From assembly GCA_963575645.1 (NCBI GenBank), contig OY754465.1, positions 54,149,901-54,213,900 of the forward strand: a DNA stretch of 64,000 nt, written 5' to 3'. Positions 10,161 to 21,699 of the stretch are shown in pieces (within the stretch, counting starts at the first letter, position 1; every line of letters starts with the position of its first letter). The notes under the pieces were generated by a model. That model saw only the letters and a list, made by a program, of their open reading frames with translations, ran no database searches and was not told the DNA's origin. Position numbers and translations under genes: made by a program. Source of the stretch: Xanthostigma xanthostigma (taxonomy: Eukaryota > Arthropoda > Insecta > Raphidioptera > Raphidiidae).

Positions 10161-10739
10161 TTACTGATTTTAATTTAACAGTCGACATGACATCACCTGT
10201 TTTCGACTATTCAAAGCTTCAACTTTCAATAATTTGGCACAATTAGCGTACTAAATTTGCGAGAAGTCAGTGTGTACTTTGAATTTAGAAAAAGAATCAA
10301 GCGCAAAAAGGAGGCAGCAAACAAGAGTTTACTGTCGCAGTTGGTTACACGATATAATATTTCGTTTCTGTTTAAAAAATAATAACACCAAAAAAGCCTT
10401 GGTAAAATTAATTATTCATCACAGCGGTTTTAACGCGTTGATTGAATTTACGAGAAATTTTAATAATTCGTGGAAATATAAACACAAAGTACTCCGAATT
10501 ATATATAAATAAATACATTACCAATGTCATGTAAATGTCTGATGCAAATAGTGAAACGTACCTGAAACAAAAGAAAACATAATTAGTAAAACCAACGAAA
10601 GCTCTTCAGCCATACTCTGTCTAGGCAACAGATTAAATTTTAGTACAGAACACAGGACAGTAACTAGCTTTTTGAGGCCCTTCTACACTAAATTTTATGA
10701 ATTAAATAAAGCTACTTATTTTCCCAAAATAATAGTTTC
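10161..10739. other. stretch without recognised element
   Basis: No gene or element recognised. About 10545-10580 contains GAAACGTACCTGAAACAAAA, which also occurs at about 38359-38378, so part of it is repetitive. Confidence 0.3.
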
Positions 10740-11292
10740 GGTAAAATTTCACTTGATGGGCTCCAGCGATATTGGCTAATTTAGAAACGCACGGAACTGT
10801 CCATTGCTATAGGATAGTTGAAGAAGTCAATTCCCTTTGAAACACACTTTTTTTCATGAAAAAAAAAACTGTACAAACGCCCAATAATTATAGCACAAAA
10901 TACTGTACACACAAGTCATTTTTAATACTGTATAGCCATCTTGTTGGTTACTTTCGGTATGGCGAATATCTATAAAATTCCCAACATTTAAGATTCTAAT
11001 TACGGCTCAGTGAAATGGGGAGAGCTTTTGGGGGGAGTTCTTAAAAAAACAATTACGGGTTCATATAGTTTAAAAAAACTATTACTGTGGTCACACTGTT
11101 TAGTGAAATTCAATATGGTGTCTAAATCTTCATTATTTAGACGTTTGTTTGTGAATTCCTGGCAAGTTTCTTTACTGAAAAAAAAGTGTGTTTCAAAGAG
11201 AAATTACTTCTTCAACTCTCCTACAGTAATGAATAGTTTCTTGCGTTTTAATCTTCGCCAAAATCGTTGAACCCATCAAGTGAAATTTTACC
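10740..11292. mobile_element. TIR element of about 550 bases
   Basis: The left end GGTAAAATTTCACTTGATGG (10740-10759) is complemented at 11273-11292, and the inner regions around GAAACACACTTTTTTT and AAAAAAAAGTGTGTTTC also pair. The arms are over 100 bases with gaps. No transposase. Class not assigned. Confidence 0.65.
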
Positions 11293-11899
11293 TTAGTAAT
11301 AGGTACAACCAGAAAAACAAATTTTAGACGGATCTGAAAAATTTTCAGCTAATAGGTATTTTTCCACTAAATTTTAAAATAACGTGTATTTTTCTTGTGT
11401 TTTTTTAGCTACTATGTTGTTAGGACAGGTTCCCAAAAAGTTGTTGAAAGGTGTACCGTTTTTTTTCAATATTGTAATTTTTTTCGATCTTTCTGGAGGC
11501 GTCCTTTCGAATGGGCACGTGCCTAGTTCGACTCTGCCTGAACAATTATATACATCTGGCCCTAATAAAAATTTAACGGGACAGGTATGTAAATAATGTT
11601 TTTAGTGTTTGACGTCTCGTGAGAAATTTTAAATTAATTTCATTTGAACTTGACAATTTAATTCATAATCACGAAACAAATGACTCATCGCTCTACGCGA
11701 ACTTGTTAAAATAATAATGATTATGCAAAATTACAAGAAAAAATATCGGTTTCACAACGAAATTATAATTACCAAAAAGAAAATATTATTATGTATTAGA
11801 AAGCAGGTCATTTAATGTTACCACAAAGATATTTATTACGCCAAGAAAACAAATAAAACCGATACAATTTCAACATCGACAATTATATTTATAAATAAA

Positions 11900-12249
11900 C
11901 TAGCGGTCCGTCCCGGTTTCGCCCGGGGATATATCAAATTCTGCAAAATGTATTTCGTTTGCGGCCTGGCGTCTGAACTAATAGCTTTGAGCGAATTCCA
12001 TCAGATGTCGTTACTTGGTACTAAAACAGTTTTTTTTTTTGTTTGCTTCTGAACTAATAGCTTTAAGTAAATTCTATCAGATGTCGTTAATGTTACAAAA
12101 ACAGTTTTTTTTTTGAGAAAACATCGTAATTTTGTACAAAATATTTAATAAAAACTATTCCATAGCTTATAGTTACATCAAGCAAGACGCCTTTACAAAA
12201 TTTCATTAAAATCGGTTCAGTGGCACGAGACTTTTATATATTATATAGA
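11900..12249 (-). mobile_element. non-autonomous Helitron, complete
   Basis: On the minus strand it starts TCTATATAATATATAAAAG at 12249 and ends GGGACGGACCGCTAG at 11900, between host A and T, matching Helitron rules (5' TC, 3' CTRR, A/T insertion). A GC-rich palindromic stretch, CCCGGGCGAAACCGGG, lies just before the 3' end as expected for the terminator hairpin. The interior has two minisatellite units. Confidence 0.85.
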
Positions 12250-12269
12250 TATTGCAAGCAATAAAGCAT

Positions 12270-12520
12270 AATACTATTTACTACGAAAACACGCGCTTGA
12301 ATTCAGCGTAATTTTTGGCGCAGTAATGAAGCGCTTCAAAATTTGAAGGATTTTAAAAACTAATATTACGCTAGATTCTAGAATATTTACTAATAGTTTT
12401 GAGCAACTTCTACTAGATTTGCTTCTGAACTAATAGCTTTGAGCGAATTCTATCAGATGTCGCTACTTGATACAAAAACAGTTTTTTTGTATGTTTCTGA
12501 ACTAATAGAGCTTTGACGTA
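12270..12520 (-). repeat. fragments of repeat F and Helitron minisatellite
   Basis: 12270-12390 is the complement of repeat F. 12400-12520 is a minisatellite block with the unit TTTGCTTCTGAACTAATAGC. No Helitron ends are seen, so these are broken remnants next to the complete copy. Confidence 0.6.
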
Positions 12521-13023
12521 CCGTACGCGCTGACCGTTCGTCGAGCACTGTTTCCAGCCTATAAAACGTCATTAAACGAAAATATGACATACAATGTTTG
12601 CTTTAGGACTAGAGAAAAAATCAATTAATTGTATTATACAGTTCGTGTGATAAATTCAAATAAAAATATCAACAAACAGAAAACTGGTAAATTCTGACTC
12701 ATTAATGACGTTTCATAATATTGATTTCCATAAAAAAAATAACGCGTGATCTTTTTAGACATGACCATATTTTTTTTATAAACAACAATATATAAAATAA
12801 AAATAATAACAGATAACTGTTTATCATTTAATTATCAAATAACATCTGTAGCTGTTCCCATTTGCAATTTTAATGTTGTCATGACAGATATTACTATAGT
12901 CTAATTACATACGCAGAAGTTTAATATTATATTATCGGAAATAGTAGATTTTCCGTTAATATGGTTTTTTCTTTAACCCTACCCCAATAGTAGCAAAATT
13001 AACTATGTTAAGCTTTAATAATA

Positions 13024-13680
13024 AAAAAAAGATTCAATTACGTTCTTATGACAATAATTATTGGTATCATCGACTTACAACCTTTGGTAAAATATAGTTT
13101 AAAAAAAACTAAAAAACACGCTTTATATCGAACTAAAAAGTAAAAAATATTTTTTTTTAAAATAGCTTAAAACAATAATGAATAAAAAATATAAGTATTA
13201 TTGTGAAAAAAGCGTGGGGCGCTTTGTTCCACATTTTCGTACATCGAGTGCCCCACGCTTTTTTCACAATAATACTTGTATTTTTTATTCATTATTGTTT
13301 TAAGCTATTTAAAAAAAAATATTTTTTACTTTTTAGTTCGATACAAAGCGTGTATTTTAGTTTTTTTAAACTATATTTATTTTCCATTTTTTAGTTCGAT
13401 TTATTGTCAAAAATTTGCCGGAAAAAAAAAACAAATTTTTATTCCGAGAGTTGACGTCAGCGAAGACTCGGTCAACGATTGCTCTTACAGTAGTGACATA
13501 ACATACTAACAGTAATAAACCACTTGCTGTAGTCCAAAGGAAGGTTACAAACAAACATACATACATACAAACTTACAAGTGAAGTTAATATAAAGCGTGT
13601 AAAAATTGTATTAAAAAAGTACCGATTTAGAATTCGACTTATTTTTGGTTGAGACTGTAACGCCTCAACCTTCTTAAAAA
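13024..13680. mobile_element. family B TTAA element, broken copy
   Basis: 13045-13088 (ATTGGTATCATCGACTTACA region) and 13605-13680 (TTTAGAATTCGACTTA, ending CTCAACCTTCTTAA) are consecutive in the intact family B copy at 2310-2433. A foldback plus about 220 bases (13090-13600) now separates them. Confidence 0.65.
13090..13378. mobile_element. foldback element with 128-130-bp arms
   Basis: Arms 13090-13219 and 13251-13378 are nearly perfect complements, starting AAATATAGTTTAAAAAAAAC and ending next to GCGTGGGG/CCCCACGC; the loop is 31 bases. It sits within a family B element. No coding potential beyond chance. Confidence 0.8.
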
Positions 13681-14070
13681 AAACTGTAATTTTATCTATT
13701 TTCCGAGTCGAATAAGGAAAGCACGCTTGAAATAAAGTATTTTTTTTAGAAACGTCGACGGATGCATATGATTAAAACCATAAAAAAATCACATTTTTTT
13801 CAGTGCACACGTTTTTTTTAACAAAACTAATACAAAATAAATAAACTACATAACCTTGCTTTTAATTATATACGGCAAATATACAATTTCACACTGCAAA
13901 GTATTTTTTAATTACCCATATGATTCAAATAGTTCTTGTAAAGAATATAATTGATATTATACGCAGTGATTAAAATGTTTGACGAATTACTCATAGTCAA
14001 TCAAAACAAAAACACTAAGGTGGATGCTTATATAATGGGCATTTCTGAATAATAAAGCTCCAGGGGACTC

Positions 14071-14575
14071 AATAGGTCATATGCATGATTTTTTTTTATA
14101 TTTTTAATAGATTATTTAGTCAACTATAATACGGAAAAAAATTGATAATCATTTAAAAATGTAATATTATCATAAGAAAAAAAAATATTAAATTCCACAC
14201 TCAAAAATAGACAGTTTAAACAATCGGCCATGTTCGCGGGCTTATGTGACGTCATGATATACGATGCATGCCAACCTTGATGTCAAATTGTCAATGTTCT
14301 AAATGGAGTTTATTTGTTGTTTTCTCTAAATACTGACATAATCTTACTGTGAGACGACACAGTCGTCATGAAAACTGTTGTTGATATATACTCTGACGTC
14401 ACGATGCGTTTTGAAAATTCGAAAATAGCGCTTATTTTCTACATTTCTTTTTTATTATTTGTATTTTTTTCAGTGATTAGATTAATAAAATAACCATTAC
14501 GTTATGATCAAGAACTAAAATATATTTCGAAATAAAAATTTTAACCAATTTGGAGTTTTATGCATATGACCTATT
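14071..14575 (-). mobile_element. 505-base MITE, AATAGGTCATATGCAT family, copy 2
   Basis: This is the full-length inverted copy of 8588-9091, with the same TIRs. Differences are mostly single bases and small indels, so both copies are fairly young. Confidence 0.85.
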
Positions 14576-14599
14576 GTTTCTAAATAACAAAAATATCAG

Positions 14600-14866
14600 G
14601 TCTCTAACTTAATTATAAAAGACCGTGCACACGTTTTCTCAAGCCGCCCACGTGACAAGATACTGTTTGGTTGATTGGTTCTCTTGCTCAGAACCAGAAG
14701 TCCAAGCAAGAGAAAAATAGCTCCGGTTCTAATTTTGAAATCCATCTTGCGAGCTCGCAGGCGAGCCCGCAGTGACGCAGTTATATTCGTAACCCGCACG
14801 GCAGCCAGTCCAAGTCCCAGCAGTGTTCCTAGGCCGCAAAACCAGTCTCGTGTGCAGTCGCCTTAA
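14600..14866 (+). repeat. repeat family D, copy 1
   Basis: It matches 17592-17786 (complement), parts of 29501-29930 and 42256-42492. Landmarks are GCGAGCTCGCAGGCGAG, the TCCAAGCA(A)GAG blocks and an end with AAAACCAGTCTCGTGTGCAG. GC content is well above the surroundings. The CACACGAG-type end is probably a terminus; class unknown. Confidence 0.6.
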
Positions 14867-14879
14867 CGCTCGGTTGTTG

Positions 14880-15654
14880 CAGGGTAATAATACCAATAAC
14901 TTTTCTAATTCAAGTCAAAATCTCTAATATTTCCAGGTTTTCCGGGAACTTTTATAGTAAACTAGGGTGTTTTTGACATACGAGGTAACAACCGGTGTAA
15001 ATATCTCCCTTCGGTTAGTTCCCTCGCGTGAATGGCAGGTATATATCTTCTACCGTGACATTATATCTAATGAAAACATTCACGAGATCTGCCCTCCATG
15101 CAATACTTCCTCAAAAGTCAACCGTTTGCAAACATGACAAAAGTAATATAAATTAACAATTTATGTTAATGAACAAAAAAGGTGTGAGAGAAATAAAATT
15201 TTTAATTCATTTAAAATTAGTAAAATAAACAAACAATATATCACTTTTAATAGGTTACTGACAACGAAGGGGTTTATGATGAAATTTATAAGGTTTCAGA
15301 ATATTCGAGTTCTAGACCAATTTACCCCTACCGTGGCTAAAGAAGTTTGACTTCATAAATTCAAGTGTAAAGTATTTTGAGTCCGCGACTGACAGACATA
15401 TGTATCAAATAAATATTAAATTATACCGATTCCAACAAACAGTCCAATATTTCCTCGCAGATAAAAGATTTCAGTGAGCGAGTTTTATGAATTATAGATG
15501 TTCATGTGTTTCACTTAAATTTTATGAATATATTCTTTTTATCTCTCTCTCTGCAAAAACATTCTACATATACAGTGTGTCATAGAATATCTCACAATGA
15601 TCACCCTCTGACTAAATTAATGTATATTGTACAGCTGCAAAATTTATATCAAAT
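14880..15654. other. stretch without recognised element
   Basis: No gene, RNA or repeat recognised. AT-rich with mononucleotide runs. Confidence 0.3.
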
Positions 15655-16739
15655 ATAGCGGTCCGTCCCGGTTTCACCCGGGTACGACAGATATAATTCA
15701 GCAAAAAGTATTTCGTTTGCGGACTGGCGTCTGAACTAATAGCTTTGAGCAAATTCTACCAGATTTGCTTCTGAACTAACTTTGAGCGAATTCTAACAGA
15801 TGTCGCTACTTGATATTAAAACAGTTTTTTTTAGTTTGCTTATGAACTAATAGCTTTGAGTAAATCCTATCAGATGTCGTTACATGTTACTAAAACAGTT
15901 TATTTTCACAAAACACCGTAATTTGGTACGAAATATTTAATAAAAACTATCCTACAGCGTAAGTTGCACCAAGCAAGACACATTTACAAAATTTCATTAA
16001 AATCGGCACAGTGGTTTCGGAGATTAGCGTGACCAAAATTGTGATACGAAAAGCGCTTTTATTTAAACGCGATAATATGCCTATGTCCATCCGGAAGGTC
16101 CATTCTAAATATTGGTGAACAAAATTTTGCAATCGGATAAGTAGTTTCGGAAATTACCTCCTACATCTAAACCAGTGATTCCCAAAGTGGTCTGTATCGA
16201 CCCCCAGGGGTCGACGACAACTCTCAAGGGGTTCATGTCAGGGGGAAAAAAATTGGGGGTCCATGAAATGAAAATGGGGGTCCACGATAGTGAATCTCCT
16301 AGCAAAAAAAGAAACAAACTGGACATCGTTAACCGAAGAGATTTAAGATTAAATCTAACTAAATTGATGCCAAATGTTGAAAATTTATTATTAAAGCATC
16401 AGGTTCATCCCTCACACTAAAATCATTTATTTTTTGCTCAGTTATTTTATGTAACAGAAATTGAATTTTAATTTCATTCGTTTTAATTTGAATCTAATTA
16501 ATAAAACATTTCACACTACATTTCACTACCGTTATAAATTTAAATCGTTCAAAGTGAGTAGCACTATACCGGTTGTAAAAAATACATTTGAAATTAATGA
16601 ATTTGCAAAAAATTAATATCAGATAAGCAGGGGGTCTACCCAAAACCGAAAAACATGGCAAGTGGTCTACGAGACAAAAAAGTTTGGGAACCTCTGATCT
16701 AAACTTACAAACTTTACCTGTTTATAATATTAGTAGAGA
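15655..16739 (-). mobile_element. Helitron interrupted by a hAT MITE
   Basis: On the minus strand it begins TCTCTACTAATATTATAAAC at 16739 and ends GGGACGGACCGCTAT at 15655 (CTAG decayed to CTAT), with CCCGGGTGAAACCGGG before the end. The interior has three decayed minisatellite units (15725-15905). A hAT element with a perfect TSD is inserted at 16173-16696, so the Helitron is older. Confidence 0.8.
16173..16696. mobile_element. hAT MITE, perfect 8-base TSD
   Basis: Flanked by ATCTAAAC at 16165-16172 and 16697-16704. The ends are CAGTGATTCCCAAAGTGG and the complement of CAGAGGTTCCCAAACTTT, typical hAT termini. GGGGGTCCA-type purine-rich repeats lie near the left end. A related copy is at 21014-21642. 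Confidence 0.9.
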
Positions 16740-17116
16740 TTTGTTGCTATTGGGTATTTCGTTGCTAAATTAAAAACAATCACGGCGAGGCTGAGCCGGA
16801 GAGTTATCCCTACGATCCCGACTATTCTAACGCCTTCCTTCTTTCCGAACTTCTTGTAACTCAAACAGTTCAGAAAGGAACCGGTCCTATGCAAGTCGCC
16901 GTACTTTACCATAAGATTGCCATGTCTATGATAAACATTACATTGCATATTGGGGTAGGTCTTAGAGTCGGGCTCGAGCAAATCCCGCGGGTAACATAGA
17001 CGGCGTGATCACCTCCGACGCTCATGCCATATATCCCGTTAACGGTCCTCCGCCCGCCTCGCCCACAATGAATGTTGCATTACAGTCTTATTATGGGTAT
17101 GTCTATAGTCTTATAC

Positions 17117-17458
17117 CAGGGATCGGCAACCTGCGGCTAGCGAGCCGCATGCGGCTCTTTTGATGTAAAGTTGCGGCACTCCAGTTCCATACGCAAAAAA
17201 TAATTATTTTATTATATAAACCCTTAAAAATCGTCCAATCGATCCATAGTTGAGTACCGTGTCTATCTCTCAGCCATTTCCACTTGCGTCTCACCCGCAC
17301 CGTCCCCCGTCGCGACGTGTCGTCCTCGGATATATATATATATATTATACCTATATAAGCAAATACTATAATACTGAAACGAAAATGTTTGGTCGCTCTT
17401 TAAAAACTGGAAAATTTTGGCTTTTGGCTCTTCCGTCTCAAAAGGTTGCCGACCCCTG
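17117..17458. mobile_element. hAT MITE, CAGGGATCGGCAACC type
   Basis: The ends CAGGGATCGGCAACCTG and GGTTGCCGACCCCTG are inverted repeats of a widespread hAT terminus. Flanks GTCTTATAC and GTCTATAC are an imperfect TSD. A TATA-type dinucleotide run (17330-17350) is in the middle. 342 bases, non-coding. Confidence 0.85.
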
Positions 17459-17591
17459 GTCTATACGATATGTTCAGGGAAGCACTCACAAAAGACGATT
17501 TAATCAAAATAATAATGGGGAATCGATATCGATTTTTTCGAATAATACACCAGTCAGAACTCGATAACGAAAAGACTTATAAAGTAAACGC

Positions 17592-17911
17592 TACGGCCGC
17601 CGCACACGAGGTTTGTTTTGCCGCTGGGACTTTTGCTGGCTGGTGCGCTGGTTGCGAAGATGGAAATGTCGGCATTGCGGCCTCGCGTGCGTGGTCACAA
17701 AATGGATTTCAAATTTAGAACCGGGGCTATTTTTCTTGCTTGTTCATCTGATTGCTTTGAACAAGAACCAATCAGGAAATGATGTTAGTACACGATTGTA
17801 TGTCGTATGAAAAATTACGAATAACGTAACGATACGAAAGTAACGGGTACTGTTTCTTTAAGTAACGAATACATACGGGTTCACAATTTCTCGTTACTTT
17901 TACAGCTCTAA
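17592..17911. repeat. repeat D copy 2 joined to a hAT fragment
   Basis: 17592-17786 is the complement of repeat D. From 17787 the sequence matches the right third of the hAT MITE at 19242-19574, ending TCGTTACTTTTACAGCTCTA at 17911. The left part of that MITE is missing, so it is a truncated copy. Confidence 0.65.
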
Positions 17912-17975
17912 TGTATATGCACTCCTACCCTAGTACTGAACTGAAGTCGGATAGGAAAATTCCATACTGCAAGAC

Positions 17976-18865
17976 AAAAATTGGTTGTCTGTAAAGTCGG
18001 TTTACGGACGATAGTTTTACGTGATAACGTATTCCGCTCGAATATCATATTTAATAATACATAACCTAAATTTTAGTAGCTGTCAAGCTATATTTTTACC
18101 GACTAATAATTTGATCAACCAAAGCAAAATACATATTTTTAAGCAATTATAAAAGACATTTAAAAGAATGTTTATATATTATATATTTGTTAACATACCG
18201 TATAATTTATCTGCTGTTATGAAATGCAGATATCTCTCAAGATTTGTTTTTGATACAAACATTTGTGTACAAACTATCAATTAATCAATACATTTCCATT
18301 CGTTGTGAATAATATCATATTTTATCCATAATGACGGCGATCAGTTATTTTTAACAAAATAAAATGGCATTTATTAATTATTATTAGCGCCATATTGCCA
18401 TTATCGCTATTGGATGAGAGTGCGTTCAGTTAAACTTTGGCTTGGATGAATCGGTAATAATTATATGACACAAAAAATATCCGTGCAAAAACGAACAAAT
18501 AACGATGTATTAAAAATTGCTTTAAAAATTCGATAATTTATGACATTTTTATTAGATATCTTGATTTTAATTCTTAATTTCCACGGTTTATAAAACAAAG
18601 GCCATCTGTCAGATGCAGCTTTCGCTGGAATAGCCGAAAAAAATGTTGAACGCACACTTTGTCAGAACAAACGTCAAATAGTTTGATGAACTCTCTGACG
18701 TCACGCGAGAAGAGAGAGAAATGCGTACAAGCCGACGCTTGGGCCGATCGTGCTTCTCTATCGCTTATATCGCGCTCTCGCTTGCACTCTCAGGCTCAGG
18801 CGGAACGTTACACTTTTTCGTGTGTGCAGCCGGTGTTTCATCAATTTATAAGACGTTATCACGTC
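17976..18865 (+). mobile_element. repeat family E, long copy
   Basis: The left end TTGGTTGTCTGTAAAGTCGG and the ACGTGATAACGT site match 31869-31930 and the complement of 56380-56441. The right end CAATTTATAAGACGTTATCA matches 32036-32057. Both ends thus carry the same inverted ACGTGATAACG motif, as TIR elements do. The middle is about 700 bases longer than in the short copy and may hold another insertion bounded by GAGTGCGTTCA/TGAACGCACACT (18415-18660). Confidence 0.6.
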
Positions 18866-19241
18866 AAAAAATGTCTATTTGTTAACTATTTCTTATTACA
18901 ATTAATTAATTATTTATTAGCACTTATTACAATTTGTATCGGTAGATTCTTGGCTGTTTAGAAGGACCGTTTCAAGCTTCTCCGTTAGTCTACACATCAG
19001 AGAGTCGGTTATTTTAGGCACTGAAAATATTGTCTATACAGGAGATACGACCAAAATCCCAGTTAATTAATTATAGGGCTATGGCCGTTTACGATTGACG
19101 TTGAAACAAAGTTTACGTTTAAAAATGCAGAACAACAACCAATTAAATAATAAAAATTAATTGCTTTAACTTTATGTGACTACAGAAATTGGACTTGGAT
19201 CTTAATCTTTCATTTATGGTAAACGGCATATACCTACGCAA

Positions 19242-19574
19242 TAGAGCTGTAACAAACCGTATGTATTCGTTACTGAGTAACGGGTACATCGTCTGACTCG
19301 AAGTAACGAATCGTTACTTACAAATTCATTTAGTTACACGCATTTGTCGTATCCATGTCAGTTCGACTCGTTTGATGCGGTTATAAGTTATACGAATGAA
19401 GTCATACCGTATCACGTATGCAACGCGCCTCGATGCGATGGTACATGCTTGATGCTGTTAGTACACGATTATGTCGTTTGAAAAGTAACGTAACGATACG
19501 AAAGTAACGGGTACTGGTTCTTTAAGTAACGAATACATACGAGTACACAATTTTTCGTTACTTTTACAGCTCTA
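19242..19574. mobile_element. hAT MITE, TAGAGCTGTAA type
   Basis: Ends TAGAGCTGTAA and TTACAGCTCTA; flanks CTACGCAA and ATACGCAA are an 8-base TSD with one mismatch. Repeated GTAACG strings fill both halves. A truncated copy is at 17787-17911. Confidence 0.85.
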
Positions 19575-19730
19575 ATACGCAACGTCTTGTTTTTGGTACG
19601 AAGTATTATCGTAATGGAGATGGGCACTGCCAAACTTGACCGCTAGAGGCGCCAGCTATATAACCACCTCGATTTGTGGACCATTCATAAGTACTGTGTT
19701 CAAAATAAGTTTATTTAAAATAATAAATCA

Positions 19731-20268
19731 TTGACAATGTGTTGTGTTTATCGATGTTCAAATTATAAAGATTTTCCTATAAAAACCAACCATATCTTTG
19801 GTAGCTATATACATGCAGCCATCTATATGTATACTTTTTTATTTAAAATCTTAAAAGAAAATGAGCCAGCTCTTCTTATAAATAAATTGCATAAACGCTC
19901 AAATCCATACGATGTTAGGAAAATAACTTATGAACTGCCAGCTCACAACACTTCAAATTTAAAAAAAGTATTTGCTTATCTGGCGCCTAAATTATTAAAT
20001 GAGCTTGACAGCACTATCTTAAACCAGGCCATTTCAAATCGCAATCAAATGAAAACTTTTATTATGATGATTAATACGAAGCTCGTAAATCGGCAAAATT
20101 TATTGACCTTTACTTAAGACATTATTTAATCTTTTTTTAAATTTTTATTGTTTTTCTGTTACTTTTATGTAATTTAAGGACAGATGGAAGACCAATTCGT
20201 ATGGATTGAATCTGGTCCGATTGCCTTAGCAATAAATTATTGCTATTCTATTCTATTACGTTTCCCAT
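19731..20268 (+). pseudogene. 5'-truncated LINE, C-terminal end and tail
   Basis: The open frame to the stop at 20117 contains, from about residue 55, NPYDVRKITYELP then LKKVFAYLAPKLLNEL, which resembles the conserved tail after the reverse transcriptase of Jockey-type LINEs (an N-Y-x-T-R-N block, then F-x-x-x-A-P-x-x-x-N-x-L-P). The first 50 codons look unrelated. After the stop is a short 3' region ending in TTGCTATTCTATTCTATT, a typical LINE 3' repeat. No catalytic residues remain. Confidence 0.5.
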
Positions 20269-21013
20269 GTGCCCACCTTCATTAAACGCAGCGCTTTTTA
20301 GAAAATATAAGGGGTTAGTGCACTTTGTTATCCGGACACTCGATTGATGGCCGATCAACAATGCATCAGACTACACGACAAAAAATGTAGGTGTATGACT
20401 TAATTAATTAAATTAAGATGTTTTACTGCACGCAATAAACCAAGCCTTGTATTCTACGGCTTGCAGGTTATTATTTTCTTTGTTTTATAGTCGGAATTAT
20501 ATTTTTTATGGGCATATTTCAGCGTTGGAACTTTTGTTTATGGGTACAGTAACGACTTTTTATTTTACACGATTGTTTGATACAGAAAACTGTATGCGTG
20601 CAAAACAAGCTTTCATTCAATTAAAACTTTTGGTTATTTTATGGAAACGTCTCAGAAGTCACGAATACTATACAAAGAAATAAATAAACAAAATGCGACA
20701 GCTCAGCCTACGCGAGGCAGAATAGGCAAACACGAGATGAATTGAGAATCAAACAGCGTTCGAGATTGCATCTAATCGAAAAAATATGTTTGGTACAAAA
20801 GTTGTTTTCTCTGATCATAAGAACTGCAATCCGAAATAAATAATAAGGGCTCCTATTAAAAAACAAGTGGAGGTTACCTTGAAATCTTGGAGACGCCTCC
20901 ATCAAGTACACCCTTGATTCCTTAAAACTTTTGTCTGAAACTTTTTTTCGAAAATCCTTCCTCTACAAAATAAAAGTGTGTTCGGGTTTTAAAAGGCCAT
21001 CCTATATAGGTAC

Positions 21014-21642
21014 CAGAGGTTCCCGATTTTTTTTTCTCATAGACCACTTTCAAAATTTTGCTGGTTCCGGTGGTTTCTACCATATTCCCAAAACTCGACA
21101 AAAAATGTGAAGATTAGATCTAACTATGGAAATTTGCGTTGCGGCTGAGTTCCAACCACGAATAGGGAGTTTTCTAAATGAAATAAGTAAGAATTAATTG
21201 GTTAATTAATTAACTGATTGTGCTGCGAGTGGATGTCAAAAAAGTAAAGTTGGCCAATCAAAAAAGTGATTCCACCCAACTAAACTTTTTTGACATCTAC
21301 TCACAGCACAAGGAACCAATCAATTCGTACTTATTTCATTTAAAAAACTCCCCACTCGAAGTGGTAAAAATAAAATTAAAAATAGTAGGTATATTTTTTG
21401 TGTTGTATTTATTCAAATATGTAACAAGTAACAGTCGCTGAGCCTCTTAAAATATTATCTGTCTATATTGATAGGTAAAGTCAAGCCAACATTTTAGTTC
21501 TTCACTATCGAAAGCAGATACATTCTCGTGGACCCCCGCTTACGAATTGTGAACCTCCATTTTTTTGTTACGCCAACGTAGACCCCCGTCGAGTCTCCCG
21601 TGGACCCCTGGGGGTCCACCTGGACCACTTTGGGAACCACTG
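21014..21642. mobile_element. hAT MITE copy 2 with internal palindrome
   Basis: Ends CAGAGGTTCCCGA and TTTGGGAACCACTG match those of 16173-16696. The TSD is imperfect (flanks ATAGGTAC and CTATATAC). The middle holds a palindrome absent from the other copy, with arms about 21160-21240 and 21283-21362, meeting at a CTAAACTTTTTTGACATC type sequence. Confidence 0.75.
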
Positions 21643-21699
21643 CTATATACGTATCAAATTACTGTACAATGCAGCAATCCTTGAATATTTGAGTGATTT

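Noticed and set aside
16175-16420. 81-codon frame in the hAT MITE
   Set aside because: It starts at the element end and reads through G-rich repeats; no hAT transposase motif.
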